Shown one piece after another: positions 24,882 through 33,728 of a stretch of 64,000 bases of DNA (the stretch's first letter is position 1; each line of letters opens with the position of its first letter). Origin of the DNA: DASUPK01 sp963744105 (lineage in GTDB: Bacteria > Actinomycetota > Thermoleophilia > Solirubrobacterales > 70-9); assembly GCA_963744105.1 (NCBI GenBank), contig CAVUSJ010000006.1, positions 476,086 to 540,085 on the forward strand. The letters are read 5' to 3'. The position numbers and the translations under genes are program-made. The notes under the pieces were generated by a model. The model had not been told where the DNA came from. It made no database searches and saw only the letters and a program-made list of their open reading frames with translations.

Positions 24882-26052
24882 CCCGAAGGGCCTTCTCGCG
24901 CGGGTCATCGAACATGTAGTACTCCATGTTGTTCATCACGTAGGCGAAGCCGAGCCGCGCGTCGGGATCAGCGAAGCCGAACGAGCCGCCCGCGCCCGGC
25001 GTTCCGAAGGCGCGCCGGCTCGAGCCCCACTCCGGTCCCGGTCCCGGTCTGAGGAAGCCCAGCGACATCCAGCTCGGCACGCCCATCACCTGATCTTTCT
25101 GACGCTCGACGTCGATGACCTCCGTCAGGCTCGCGAGCGTCGCGGGGGCGATACCGAGCATCGCTCCACCCTCCGCGAACGCCGAATAGGCCCGGGCGAT
25201 CGCACGCGCGGTCCCCACGCCGTTGCCCGCCGGGACCTCGACCTCGAGCCACCGGCGGTCGTTCGGATCCACGTCAGCGAAGAGCATCGACTTTCGCAGC
25301 AGCGACCACGGCCACAGGATTCGCATCACGTATCCCTTTGGGACCGAAGGAAGCGCCCGAATGGAACGTCTCGGAGAGAAGAGTCTCAGCTGCGCCAGCC
25401 GCTCGTCGGGGATCTCCGGCGGGAGCCCGATGTAGAACTCGATCCCCAGAGGCCTCGCGATCTCCTCGGAGAAGAACCGGCCAAGCGTGCGGTGCGCCGG
25501 GTCGACGTGGCGGATCAGCTCCTGCATGTAGAGGCCGATCGTCATCGCGTGGTAGCCGTGTCGTGTTCCCGGCTCCCAAGCCGGCCTCTGCCGCGCCAGC
25601 ACATTCGAGACTCGGTCGAGGTCCCTCAGGTCCTCGGCGTGCAGCGGCTCGTCGATCCACACCAGCCCCGCCTCGTGGCTGAGGAGCTGACGGACGGTGA
25701 TCGCGCCCTTTCCGTTCTGGGCGAACTCGGGCCAATACTCAGCGACCGGCGCCTCGTAGTCGATCCAGCCACGCGAGTTCGCGACGGCGATCGTCATCGC
25801 CGCCAGACCCTTGGTCGTCGAATTGACGAGGACCATCGTGTCCTCGTTCCACGATCCATGGCCGCTGGGGGTGCGGCTGCCGCCCCACAGGTCGACCACC
25901 TTCTCGCCACGCCAATAGGCAGCGACGGCGGCGCCGATCTCGCCGCGCTCGGCGAAATTGCGGTCGAACTCGGCGCGTACTTCCTCGAAGCCCGAAGCGA
26001 CCCAACCGCCGTGATTCAGCGCGCTCTCGACAACTTCCCTGGTCGCTTCCAC
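24844..26052 (-). CDS. serine beta-lactamase-family hydrolase (class C / esterase EstB-like)
   Basis: A 402-residue hydrolase of the penicillin-binding-protein fold. The nucleophile motif SxxK is STTK, with Ser78 and Lys81 in VNSTTKGLAAM. The second motif Tyr is in GTRHGYHAMTIG (about residue 167), and the third region reads near PGAGGSFGFADPD. There is no signal peptide, so it is more likely a cytoplasmic esterase or peptidase than a periplasmic lactamase. Its 3' end overlaps the start of the P1B ATPase gene. Upstream, a 227-bp divergent gap separates it from a DUF4177 gene and holds an imperfect palindrome at 26164-26182. Confidence 0.88.
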   Translation of the reverse strand: MEATREVVESALNHGGWVASGFEEVRAEFDRNFAERGEIGAAVAAYWRGEKVVDLWGGSRTPSGHGSWNEDTMVLVNSTTKGLAAMTIAVANSRGWIDYEAPVAEYWPEFAQNGKGAITVRQLLSHEAGLVWIDEPLHAEDLRDLDRVSNVLARQRPAWEPGTRHGYHAMTIGLYMQELIRHVDPAHRTLGRFFSEEIARPLGIEFYIGLPPEIPDERLAQLRLFSPRRSIRALPSVPKGYVMRILWPWSLLRKSMLFADVDPNDRRWLEVEVPAGNGVGTARAIARAYSAFAEGGAMLGIAPATLASLTEVIDVERQKDQVMGVPSWMSLGFLRPGPGPEWGSSRRAFGTPGAGGSFGFADPDARLGFAYVMNNMEYYMFDDPREKALRDAVYRVIRRISD

Positions 26053-26279
26053 CGGCGTGTCCTTTCTGTCGCGCTCACGATAGGTCGGCCGGCTCCAGCC
26101 GCCATCCGTGCTGAGCGCCGTCCTGCGGTGCGTAGCGAGTACGCGTCAAGGACCGCGGCCAATCGGTACGTGCTCACTACCGACCACCACCCCGCCCCGC
26201 GTGCGGATGTCCCTCGCTACTCGGGAGCGGAGACTCTCACCTGCACGAAGGGCGGGTCGCCAGATGAAAGGGGCAACCG

Positions 26280-26468
26280 ATGAATAAATGGGAGTACATG
26301 GTGATTCCGCTGAGGGAGTCTGCGGGCCTGAAGAAGACATCGCACGGCTTGAGGCCCAACCGCCTCAACGAGCTTGGCTCTGAGGGCTGGGAGGCCGTCG
26401 GTGTGACTCTGAAGAGAGGTGACTTAGTCGCCTGGCCGGTCGTCCTGCTCAAGCGCCCGGTCGACTAG
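26280..26468 (+). CDS. DUF4177-family small protein
   Basis: A 62-residue protein of the DUF4177 family, recognised from the opening KWEYMVIPL and the central LNELGSEGWEAVGVTLKRGD, followed by VVLLKRP. The family is widespread in bacteria and has no established function. AAAGGGG lies 6 nt before the ATG. It stands alone, divergent from the beta-lactamase-family gene and convergent with the flavoprotein gene. Confidence 0.82.
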   Translation: MNKWEYMVIPLRESAGLKKTSHGLRPNRLNELGSEGWEAVGVTLKRGDLVAWPVVLLKRPVD

Positions 26469-26503
26469 GCCACACCGTCCGCCGGAAGAGAATCCCGTGA
26501 GGT

Positions 26504-27634
26504 TCAGCCGAACCAGCGGGCGCGCCTGCTCGAGCCGAAATCCTGCTTCTCCGCCACGAGGTCGCCGGAGGGCGCCTGGAATTCTCCGGTCGGCCTCGGG
26601 CCGGAGAGGAAGTCAACGTCCACGCGGCCGACCCGGCCCCCGCCGAACTCGATGTAGCACGAGCCCCGCCCGTCGTATCCGGCCGTCTCCCCGCCCCCGC
26701 GGAGCTCCGCGAGGATCTCGGCGGCCGCGACGCGCGCAGCCCCCTCGGCGAACACACCCGCCTTCGGGACTCCCACCGTCGCGACGTCGCCCACGGCATA
26801 GACGCCCGGGAAGCGCGTCCTCAGGGTGCTCGACTCCACGGGGATGTAGCCCTCCTCCGCCATCCCGGATTCCAGGACGACGTCGGGCGCGCGGTGCTTC
26901 GGAACCCCCAGGAAGAGGTCGAAGGCGAATTCCCGCCCGTCCTCGAGCACCGCCGCGTTGCGGTCCTCGTCCAGGGAGACGATTCGCGCGCCCGGGACGA
27001 ACTCGATGCTCCGCTCGGCAAAGGCCTCGAGGAGAGCGTCGGAGGTCGCCGGCGACGGAGGCACCGGGCTCGGCAGCGGCATCAGGAAGGTGATCTCGCA
27101 CTGGTCGCGCACGCCTCGGGCCGACAGCTCGTCGTCGAGAAGCAGGGCGGCCTCGCTGGGCGCCGGCGGGCACTTGAACGGCGCCCCGCAGACACCCACG
27201 ATGGCCCGCCCCTCCGAGAAGTCCGGGATGACCCCCCGCATTCGCTCCGCGCCGGCGACGGAATAGAACTCGTTGCCCGCCTCGACCAGCCCAGGAGTGG
27301 CGTCGAGGTCGTAGTCGGCGCCGAGCGCCACCACCAGCACGTCGGCCTCGTATTCCCCGGCGTCGGTCCTGACTCCCCGCCGTTCCGGATCGATCTCGGT
27401 GATCTCCTCGTTCGCGAATCGGACCCCCGGCTTGGCGAAGTCGCGGTACGGGAGGCGGACCGCCTCGAGCGTCTCCCGCCCGAACATGACGTCGAGCTTC
27501 GAGTACCCGAAGACGAAGGCGTCGCCCTTGTCGATCAGGGTCACGTCGGCGTCCTCGCCCAGCTCCTCCGAGAGGATCGTGGCCAGCTCCAGGCCACCGA
27601 ATCCCGCCCCCAGCACGACTATCCGTGTCGTCAT
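26504..27634 (-). CDS. SQR-like FAD-dependent pyridine nucleotide-disulfide oxidoreductase
   Basis: A 376-residue flavoprotein of the sulfide:quinone reductase / type II NADH dehydrogenase group. VVLGAGFGGLELATIL is the FAD-binding GxGxxG. The GVCGAPFKCPPAPSEAALLL stretch is typical of SQR-like proteins and supplies two Cys. The second FAD contact is FPGVYAVGDVATVGVPKAG. A further Cys occurs near the C-terminus (RGSCYIEFG). Sulfide oxidation is possible but not proven, since the spacing of the third Cys is not one I can match. The start ATG 27634 is 30 bp from the divergent ltrA gene. Confidence 0.85.
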   Translation of the reverse strand: MTTRIVVLGAGFGGLELATILSEELGEDADVTLIDKGDAFVFGYSKLDVMFGRETLEAVRLPYRDFAKPGVRFANEEITEIDPERRGVRTDAGEYEADVLVVALGADYDLDATPGLVEAGNEFYSVAGAERMRGVIPDFSEGRAIVGVCGAPFKCPPAPSEAALLLDDELSARGVRDQCEITFLMPLPSPVPPSPATSDALLEAFAERSIEFVPGARIVSLDEDRNAAVLEDGREFAFDLFLGVPKHRAPDVVLESGMAEEGYIPVESSTLRTRFPGVYAVGDVATVGVPKAGVFAEGAARVAAAEILAELRGGGETAGYDGRGSCYIEFGGGRVGRVDVDFLSGPRPTGEFQAPSGDLVAEKQDFGSSRRARWFG

Positions 27635-27664
27635 ACCGGCGACCCTACCTGCGACGATCGGAGC

Positions 27665-28855
27665 ATGGAGTCGGGGGCGCCGATACGCAGGACGCGTCTT
27701 GGGGCGGCGTTGCGCCAGGGAGAGCGGGTGATGCCGCTCGAGCTCTTCTTCGACCTCGTTTTCGTCCTGGCGATCACCCAGTGCACGGCCCTGATGTCGC
27801 ACGAGCCGACCTGGACGGGCATCGGCCGGGGCATCCTGATCCTCGGGCTGTTGTGGTGGTCGTGGGTGGGCTACGCTTGGCTCACCAGCGTCCTCGACCC
27901 CGAGGAGGGGGCCGTCCGGATCGTCCTCTTCGGGGCCATGGCCGCGTTCCTGATCGCCGCGATCTGCGAGCCGGAGGCGTTCGACGGCCTCGCGATGGAG
28001 TTCGCCATCGCCTACGGAGCCGTCCGCGCCGCTCACATCGCCCTCTTCCTGATCGCAAGCCGCGACGACCCGGGGCTCCGCCGGTCCACGTTGGGCCTCG
28101 CCGTGGGCGCTGCCATCGGGGTCACGCTGCTGATCGTGGGCGCGCTCCTGGACCCCGGACCGAGGGCCGCGTTGTGGGCCCTGGCCCTGGCCCTGGACAT
28201 GGCCGGGCCGTACCTGTTCGGATCGGAGGGCTGGCACCTCGTCCCGGGGCACTTCGCCGAGCGCCACGGCCTGATCATCATCATCGCCCTGGGCGAGTCG
28301 ATCGTCGCGATCGGGGTCGGCGCGGGCGCGGAGATGACATGGGGAATAGCCGGCGCCGCCGCGCTGGGGATCGCGATCGCCGCGGCGCTGTGGTGGCTGT
28401 ACTTCGACGTGGTCGCCTTGGTCTCCGCCCGGCGGCTGGCCAGCGCGACCGAGGGGAAGGAACTCAATGAGCTCGCCCGCGACTCCTACTCCTACCTCCA
28501 CTTCCCGATGGTCGCGGGCATCATCCTGGCCGCCCTCGGCCTGAAGAAGACGATCGGCCATGTCGACGATCCGCTCGACACCGTGCCCGCGTTCGCGCTG
28601 CTGGCGGGAGTGGCCGTCTACCTGCTCGGACTGGTCGCGTTCCGCCTCCGGCACGTGAGGTCGGTCAACTGGCGGCGCCTGGTCCTCGCGCTCGCACTGA
28701 TCGCGCTGCTACCCGCCGCGACGACGCTGCCCGCTCTCGCGACGATCGCGATCGTGGCGCTGCTGCTCTGGATCGTGGTCGCGCTCGAGACGCGCGGCTA
28801 CGGCGAGGGCCGTGACCAGGTCCGGCACGGCGAGGCCTTCCCCGCCGCCCGCTAG
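27665..28855 (+). CDS. low temperature requirement protein A (LtrA) family
   Basis: A 396-residue membrane protein with about ten hydrophobic segments. The family hallmarks are VMPLELFFDLVFVLAITQ at the N-terminus and HFAERHGLIIIIALGESIVA in the middle, followed by the YSYLHFPMVAGII region. The family was named from a Listeria cold-growth phenotype; its molecular role is unknown. It diverges from the SQR-like gene, with only 30 bp between the starts, so the two promoters must overlap. Confidence 0.92.
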   Translation: MESGAPIRRTRLGAALRQGERVMPLELFFDLVFVLAITQCTALMSHEPTWTGIGRGILILGLLWWSWVGYAWLTSVLDPEEGAVRIVLFGAMAAFLIAAICEPEAFDGLAMEFAIAYGAVRAAHIALFLIASRDDPGLRRSTLGLAVGAAIGVTLLIVGALLDPGPRAALWALALALDMAGPYLFGSEGWHLVPGHFAERHGLIIIIALGESIVAIGVGAGAEMTWGIAGAAALGIAIAAALWWLYFDVVALVSARRLASATEGKELNELARDSYSYLHFPMVAGIILAALGLKKTIGHVDDPLDTVPAFALLAGVAVYLLGLVAFRLRHVRSVNWRRLVLALALIALLPAATTLPALATIAIVALLLWIVVALETRGYGEGRDQVRHGEAFPAAR

Positions 28856-28908
28856 CCCTCGGGGGAACTGCGACCCGTGTGAACGCGGTGTGATTTAGTG
28901 GTCGGGCC

Positions 28909-29346
28909 ATGTACCGAATTTTGGGGAGAGGGAGCTGGCTGGTGGCGGCGATCGTTGCGTTCGTCTTCGCGAGCAGCGCGTCCGCCGACACGTCGTTCGA
29001 CGCGCACGGCAGCGTCGAGCAGGTCTACGCGACCGGCCTCCCCGCCGGCGCCTCCACCTCCCTGCTGGACTCGTCGGATACCGTCGTGGCAACCCGGAAC
29101 GCCAATGACCTCGGCGGGATCCTCTTCCGGAACGTCACCCTGCGCGGCGAGCCCTGCCGCGACTACCAGCCGCTCGTCAACCGGACTGCATCGCTCGGGA
29201 CGGGAACCGTCACCTCCACTCCACCGGACTCCGGGTCCAACTCCGATCCCTCCGGGGGAACCCTGGGCAAGTGCGCGAAGAAGAAGCACGCCGCCAAGAA
29301 GCACAAGCGCGGCGGCGGCAAGAAGAAGCGCCGCCACAAGAAGTAG
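28909..29346 (+). CDS. small exported protein with a very basic tail
   Basis: A 145-residue exported protein. Residues 1-26 form a signal peptide ending ASSASA. The next 75 residues (SVEQVYATGLPAGASTSLLD ... LGGILFRNVTL) resemble an Ig-like unit that, as I recall, precedes CocE/NonD-type hydrolase domains in this lineage, but no hydrolase follows here. After a Ser/Pro/Gly linker the protein ends in a dense Lys/Arg/His tail (KKKHAAKKHKRGGGKKKRR), which could bind polyanions at the cell surface. It may be a truncated relative of larger proteins. Its function is unknown. Confidence 0.6.
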   Translation: MYRILGRGSWLVAAIVAFVFASSASADTSFDAHGSVEQVYATGLPAGASTSLLDSSDTVVATRNANDLGGILFRNVTLRGEPCRDYQPLVNRTASLGTGTVTSTPPDSGSNSDPSGGTLGKCAKKKHAAKKHKRGGGKKKRRHKK

Positions 29347-29403
29347 CTCCGCCAGGCCCGGGCCGGGCCAGATCGGACCGACGCGCCGCCTAGAGTCCGC
29401 GCG

Positions 29404-30636
29404 ATGCCTCAGCTCCCAACCGGTGTGACGGTGGCCGCCGGCGTGGACGAGACCTCTGCTCTCGTCATGGTGATCGCAGCGGCGGTGGCCGCGGTGATCG
29501 TGCTGGCCGTCTCACCCCGAATCGCGATCCCGGTGGTGGTCCTCGAGCTGCTGCTCGGCATCCTGATCGGCCCGCAGGGGCTCGACATTGCGCGGATCGA
29601 TCCGACCACCGCCCTGCTCGGCGACCTCGGCCTCGGGATGCTCTTCTTCTTCGCCGGCTACGAGATCGACTTCGAACGGATCAAGGGAAGGCCGCTCGAG
29701 CTCGCGATCATCGGCTGGGGGATCTCGCTTGCGCTGGCCTACGGGGTCGGCGGGGCCCTCGCCGCCGCTGGGATCATCCTCTCCTTTCTCTACACGGGGT
29801 CGGCGATGGCGACGACCGCCATCGGGACCCTGATCCCCATCCTGAGCGACGCCGGGGAGATGCGGACCACCTTCGGCACCTACCTGCTCGGCGCCGGGGC
29901 GATCGGCGAGTTCGGCCCGATCCTGCTCGTCACCCTGATCCTGTCTACCGGGCATCCGATTCACGAGGCCGTGATCCTGATCGTCTTCATCGCCCTCGCT
30001 GTGCTCACCGGGGTGCTGGCGGTCCGCTCCGCCTGGCGGGGCTGGCCCCTGGTCGAGAAGACCTTCGAGACATCCAGCCAGCTCGCCGTCCGGCTGGCGG
30101 TCGTGCTCGTCTTCAGCCTGGTCGCCCTCGCGGCGCAGCTCGGCCTCGACCTGCTGCTCGGTGGCTTCGTCGCCGGGATGATCACCAGGATCGCGCTCCG
30201 AGGCCGGGAGGTGACCGTCTTCGACTCCAAGCTGACCGCGGTCGGCTACGGGCTGTTGATCCCGTTCTTCTTCGTCACGAGCGGGATGGCGTTCGACCTG
30301 GACGCCCTCACCTCCAGCGTGACGGCGATGTTGAAGGTGCCGATGTTCGTCGCGCTCTTCCTGATCGTGCGCGGGGTGCCGGCGCTGCTGCTCTACCGCA
30401 AGGAGCTCGTGCTGCGGGACCGTTTCGCCCTTGCCGTCTACTGCGGCACGGAGCTACCCCTAGTCGTCGCCATCACCACGCTCGCGATCGACGCGGGCCA
30501 CATGACGACCTCCACCGCGGCGGGATTGGTAGGCGCCGCGATCGTCTCGACCCTCATCTTCCCGCTGCTCGCCGGCTGGATCCGGCGAGGCGGCGAGCCC
30601 GCCTCGGGGCCGATCGAAGCCCCGGCGACGGCCTAG
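29404..30636 (+). CDS. cation:proton antiporter, CPA2 (KefB/Nha-like) family
   Basis: A 410-residue membrane transporter with about 12 hydrophobic segments. Motifs of the CPA2 family include LELLLGILIGPQGLDIARID, LLGDLGLGMLFFFAGYEIDF and GAGAIGEFGPILLVTL, followed by LLLGGFVAGMI. There is no C-terminal RCK/TrkA nucleotide-binding domain, unlike full-length KefB. It would exchange Na+ or K+ for protons. It converges with pepP (1 bp between stops). Confidence 0.9.
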   Translation: MPQLPTGVTVAAGVDETSALVMVIAAAVAAVIVLAVSPRIAIPVVVLELLLGILIGPQGLDIARIDPTTALLGDLGLGMLFFFAGYEIDFERIKGRPLELAIIGWGISLALAYGVGGALAAAGIILSFLYTGSAMATTAIGTLIPILSDAGEMRTTFGTYLLGAGAIGEFGPILLVTLILSTGHPIHEAVILIVFIALAVLTGVLAVRSAWRGWPLVEKTFETSSQLAVRLAVVLVFSLVALAAQLGLDLLLGGFVAGMITRIALRGREVTVFDSKLTAVGYGLLIPFFFVTSGMAFDLDALTSSVTAMLKVPMFVALFLIVRGVPALLLYRKELVLRDRFALAVYCGTELPLVVAITTLAIDAGHMTTSTAAGLVGAAIVSTLIFPLLAGWIRRGGEPASGPIEAPATA

Positions 30637-30637
30637 C

Positions 30638-31696
30638 TCAGCCGACGACCCGAAGCTCCTTCGGCAGGCCGCTCAGGTTGCGATGGCCGTCCGCGATCAC
30701 GACGACCAGGTCCTCGATGCGAACCCCGAGCTTGCCGGGCAGGTAGACACCCGGCTCTACGGTGACGACGTTGCCCTCGAACAGCTCGTCCTCGGAGGTG
30801 GTCGCGAGACGTGGCCCCTCGTGCACCTCGAGGCCCACGCCGTGTCCGAGCCCGTGGCCGAAGCGGTCCCCGTAGCCGGCCTCGGAAATCATCTCTCGTG
30901 CAACCGCATCAACCTCCTTCCCGGCGGCCGCGGCGCGGACGGCCTCCAGCGCCGCCTGCTGCGCGCGGAGCACTAGGTCGTACACCTCGCGCGCCTCGTC
31001 CCCGGGATCGCCGGTGGCGAAGGTCCGGGTGCAGTCCGAGCAGTAGCCGTCGAGCAGCGAGCCCATGTCGAAGACGACCAGCTCACCCGAGCCGATCTCG
31101 CGGTCGCCCGGCTCGGCGTGCGGCAGCGCTCCGTTCTCGCCCGCCGCGATGATCGGCGGAAACGAGGGCTCGGCGCCGAGCTCGCGGATCCGCGCCTCGA
31201 CGGCGCGGGCGACGTCGCGCTCGGTGCGGCCGGCGAGGCCGCGCTCGATCGCCCACTCGTACACCTCGTCGCTGAGCTTGGCGGCGCCCGCGATCCGCTC
31301 CAGCTCCTCCGGCTCCTTGACCGCGCGCAGCTGCTCGACCAGGTCGCCGGCGGGGATGAATTCCACGTCCTCCCCGGCCGCCGCCTCGAGGCGGGCGAGC
31401 TGGCGGACGCTCAGCTTCGCATCCTCGAAGCCGATCCTTCCCTTCATGCGGCCGACGATCTGCGGGACCAGCTCGCGCTCGGCCTCCGGCCGCTCCCACT
31501 CCGGGGCGACCTCGGCCTTGGAGCGCTCGGTGTACCGGAAGTCGGTGAAGAAGATGAGCTCGTCGCCGCCGACCAGGCAGGCGCCGTTCGTCCCGGTGAA
31601 TCCGGTCAGGTAGCGGACGTTGGTGAGGTCCGAGACGAAGAGCTGATCCAGCTCCTTCTCGGCCACCAGTCCCGAGAGCCGCTCCCCCCGCGTCAC
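30638..31696 (-). CDS. pepP: Xaa-Pro aminopeptidase (M24 family)
   Basis: A 352-residue metallopeptidase that removes N-terminal residues preceding proline. The N-terminal creatinase-like domain (about 1-120) precedes the pita-bread domain. Metal ligands are visible as Asp in VVFDMGSLLDGYCSDCTRTF, His in GHGLGHGVGLEVHEGP, and Glu in VTVEPGVYLPGKLGVRIED. I chose GTG 31696, which overlaps the aroQ stop as GTGA. In related genomes efp comes directly after pepP; here the next gene is the convergent antiporter. Confidence 0.94.
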   Translation of the reverse strand: MTRGERLSGLVAEKELDQLFVSDLTNVRYLTGFTGTNGACLVGGDELIFFTDFRYTERSKAEVAPEWERPEAERELVPQIVGRMKGRIGFEDAKLSVRQLARLEAAAGEDVEFIPAGDLVEQLRAVKEPEELERIAGAAKLSDEVYEWAIERGLAGRTERDVARAVEARIRELGAEPSFPPIIAAGENGALPHAEPGDREIGSGELVVFDMGSLLDGYCSDCTRTFATGDPGDEAREVYDLVLRAQQAALEAVRAAAAGKEVDAVAREMISEAGYGDRFGHGLGHGVGLEVHEGPRLATTSEDELFEGNVVTVEPGVYLPGKLGVRIEDLVVVIADGHRNLSGLPKELRVVG

Positions 31697-32151
31697 AGCC
31701 CGAGCCTCTTCGCGATCAGCTCCAGGCCCTCCCTGTAGCCGTCCGGGCCCTTCCCGTAGACCTGCCCGATGACGAGGTCGAGTCCCTCGAAGACCGAGTG
31801 GCGGCGCCATTCCTCGCGCTTGGAGATGTCCGAGATATGCACCTCGACGGTGGGGATGCCGGTCAGGTCGAGCGCGTCGCGGATCGCCCAGGAGTAGTGG
31901 GTCCAGGCCCCGGCGTTGATCAGCGCAGCGTCCGCCCGCTCGGGGAGACGGTGCAGGTGCTCGACGAACTCGCCCTCCGAGTTGCTCTGGAAGAAGGCGG
32001 CCTCCAGGTCGAGGTCGCGGGCGAAGCGCTTGATCCGCACCTCGAGCTCGGGCAGCGTGAAGTCACCGTAGATGTCGTGGTCGCGACTGCCGAGCATGTC
32101 GAGGTTCACGCCGTGCATCACCTCGACGCGGTTGCGCGTGACCGAACTCAC
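31693..32151 (-). CDS. aroQ: type II 3-dehydroquinate dehydratase
   Basis: A 152-residue enzyme converting 3-dehydroquinate to 3-dehydroshikimate. The substrate-lid motif reads NLDMLGSRDHDIYG, with the catalytic Tyr and Arg of the usual NLNLLGxREPxxYG retained. ALINAGAWTHYSWAIRDAL corresponds to the INPGAYTHTS motif with Pro replaced by Ala, and VEVHISDISKREEWRRHS keeps the catalytic His and the Arg. The start GTG overlaps the aroKB stop. The set of substitutions suggests a lineage-specific branch, but every residue I know to be catalytic is present. Confidence 0.92.
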   Translation of the reverse strand: MSSVTRNRVEVMHGVNLDMLGSRDHDIYGDFTLPELEVRIKRFARDLDLEAAFFQSNSEGEFVEHLHRLPERADAALINAGAWTHYSWAIRDALDLTGIPTVEVHISDISKREEWRRHSVFEGLDLVIGQVYGKGPDGYREGLELIAKRLGL

Positions 32152-33728
32152 CGGAGCTCCTCCACCACCGCCCGGACCCTATCCGGGTCAACCAGCTGTC
32201 CCCAGCGCGGCTCGCCCGGCTCCGTGAGCAGCACGAAACCGAGTCCCTCGCGTGTCTGTTTCTTGTCCCGGCCCATCGCCTCCATCACGCCATCGGTGCT
32301 CACGGACGGGTCGAGCGAGATGGGCAGGCCATGCGATGCGAGCAGCCCTTCGACCTCGTCGCGCAGCCGATCCGCGTCCGAGAGCCGGAGCACCGCGAGC
32401 AGGCCGAGGCCGACTGCCTCGCCGTGGCGGTAGCGCTTGTAGGAAGTCTCGGCCTCGATGGCGTGGCCGATCGTGTGGCCGAGATTCAGGACCATCCGCT
32501 GCCCCGAGTCCCTCTCGTCCGCGGCAACGACCTCGATCTTGGTGCGGGCGCACGCGAAGATCACGTCGGACAGCGCCGCAGGATCGAGAGAATCGATCTC
32601 CCTCACCCGGGACCAGAGCGGGTCGCCGGCGAGCAGCGCGGTCTTGACGACCTCGACGAAGCCCGCCGCGAGCTCCTCGTGCGGCAGCGTCGCGAGGGTG
32701 GCCGGATCGGCCAGCACCGCGATGGGCATGTGGTACGCGCCCACGTAGTTCTTCGCCAGCGGAAGATCGACGCCGGTCTTCCCGCCGTAGGCCGAGTCGA
32801 CCTGTGCGACGAGGGTCGTCGGCGCCTGAATCAGCGGGACGCCGCGCTGGTAGGTGGCGGCGCAGAACCCGGCCAGGTCCCCCACCACCCCGCCACCGAA
32901 GGCGAGGACCGCGTCGTCACGCTTCGCGCCGGCGGAGGACAGCTCGCTGAGCACCCGTTCGGCCTCGGCGATTGTCTTTGAGGTCTCGGCACCCTGGACG
33001 CCGATGACCGTCTCGGTGCGCGGCAGCCGGGATCGGTGGTGGCGAAGCGCCTCGTCGTCGGCGACGCAGAAGGCCCGTGCCGGAAGGGCCTTCGGCAGCG
33101 CCTCGCGGGCGTCGTCGAGCAGGCCGATCGCGCCCTCGCCCACGATGGCCGGATAGGACCCGCTCTCCGACTCGGCCCAGGCCATCCGCACGCTCAGAGT
33201 GCCCTGCATCGCGGCCAGCCAGGGGGCGGCGGGCCCGGCTGCTTCCCTAGCGTCCGAGGGCAGAATGGCCCTCGCGAGGGACTCATAAATGGGCCGCCGA
33301 TCGGCGAAGCGCTCCGCGAATGTTCCGCGGTCGACCGCCAGGGGCCGGTCGGATCCCGAGGCGCGCTCCCACGCGACCTCCTCGTCGACGTCGCACCAGA
33401 CGGGCATGTGATCGCCCAGCTCGCGACGGACCGCCTCGCTCTCGATCGCGCCGCCGCCGAGCGCCACGACGGAGGAAGGGCCGCCGACCTGAGCCGCGAG
33501 GGCATTCAGAACCGAGACCACCAAGCGCTCCTCGCGCCGCCTGAACTCGACCTCGCCCTCCCGCTCGAAGAAAGTGGAGATCGGCTCCCCGAGCTCGCCC
33601 TCGAGCAGGTCGTCGGTGTCGATCACCCCGAGATCGAGTCGCTCGGCGACCGCCTGCGCCGCCCTCGTCTTCCCGGCGGCCATGAACCCGATGAAGACGA
33701 TCCCGTGGTGAGCCGCTACCTGAGCCAT
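32148..33728 (-). CDS. aroKB: bifunctional shikimate kinase / 3-dehydroquinate synthase
   Basis: A 526-residue fusion of two shikimate-pathway enzymes. The N-terminal part (about 1-170) is shikimate kinase: Walker A GFMAAGKT (14-21), the shikimate-binding Asp in VIDTDDLLEGELG and the VALGGGAI loop. The C-terminal part (about 185-520) is AroB, the NAD- and metal-dependent synthase: GGGVVGDLAGFCAATYQRG, YGGKTGVDLPLAKNYVGAYH and NLGHTIGHAIE with metal-ligand His. Fusing steps 2 and 5 of the pathway is known in a few bacterial lineages. Its stop overlaps the aroQ start, and its start overlaps the aroC stop by 13 nt. Confidence 0.95.
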   Translation of the reverse strand: MAQVAAHHGIVFIGFMAAGKTRAAQAVAERLDLGVIDTDDLLEGELGEPISTFFEREGEVEFRRREERLVVSVLNALAAQVGGPSSVVALGGGAIESEAVRRELGDHMPVWCDVDEEVAWERASGSDRPLAVDRGTFAERFADRRPIYESLARAILPSDAREAAGPAAPWLAAMQGTLSVRMAWAESESGSYPAIVGEGAIGLLDDAREALPKALPARAFCVADDEALRHHRSRLPRTETVIGVQGAETSKTIAEAERVLSELSSAGAKRDDAVLAFGGGVVGDLAGFCAATYQRGVPLIQAPTTLVAQVDSAYGGKTGVDLPLAKNYVGAYHMPIAVLADPATLATLPHEELAAGFVEVVKTALLAGDPLWSRVREIDSLDPAALSDVIFACARTKIEVVAADERDSGQRMVLNLGHTIGHAIEAETSYKRYRHGEAVGLGLLAVLRLSDADRLRDEVEGLLASHGLPISLDPSVSTDGVMEAMGRDKKQTREGLGFVLLTEPGEPRWGQLVDPDRVRAVVEELR

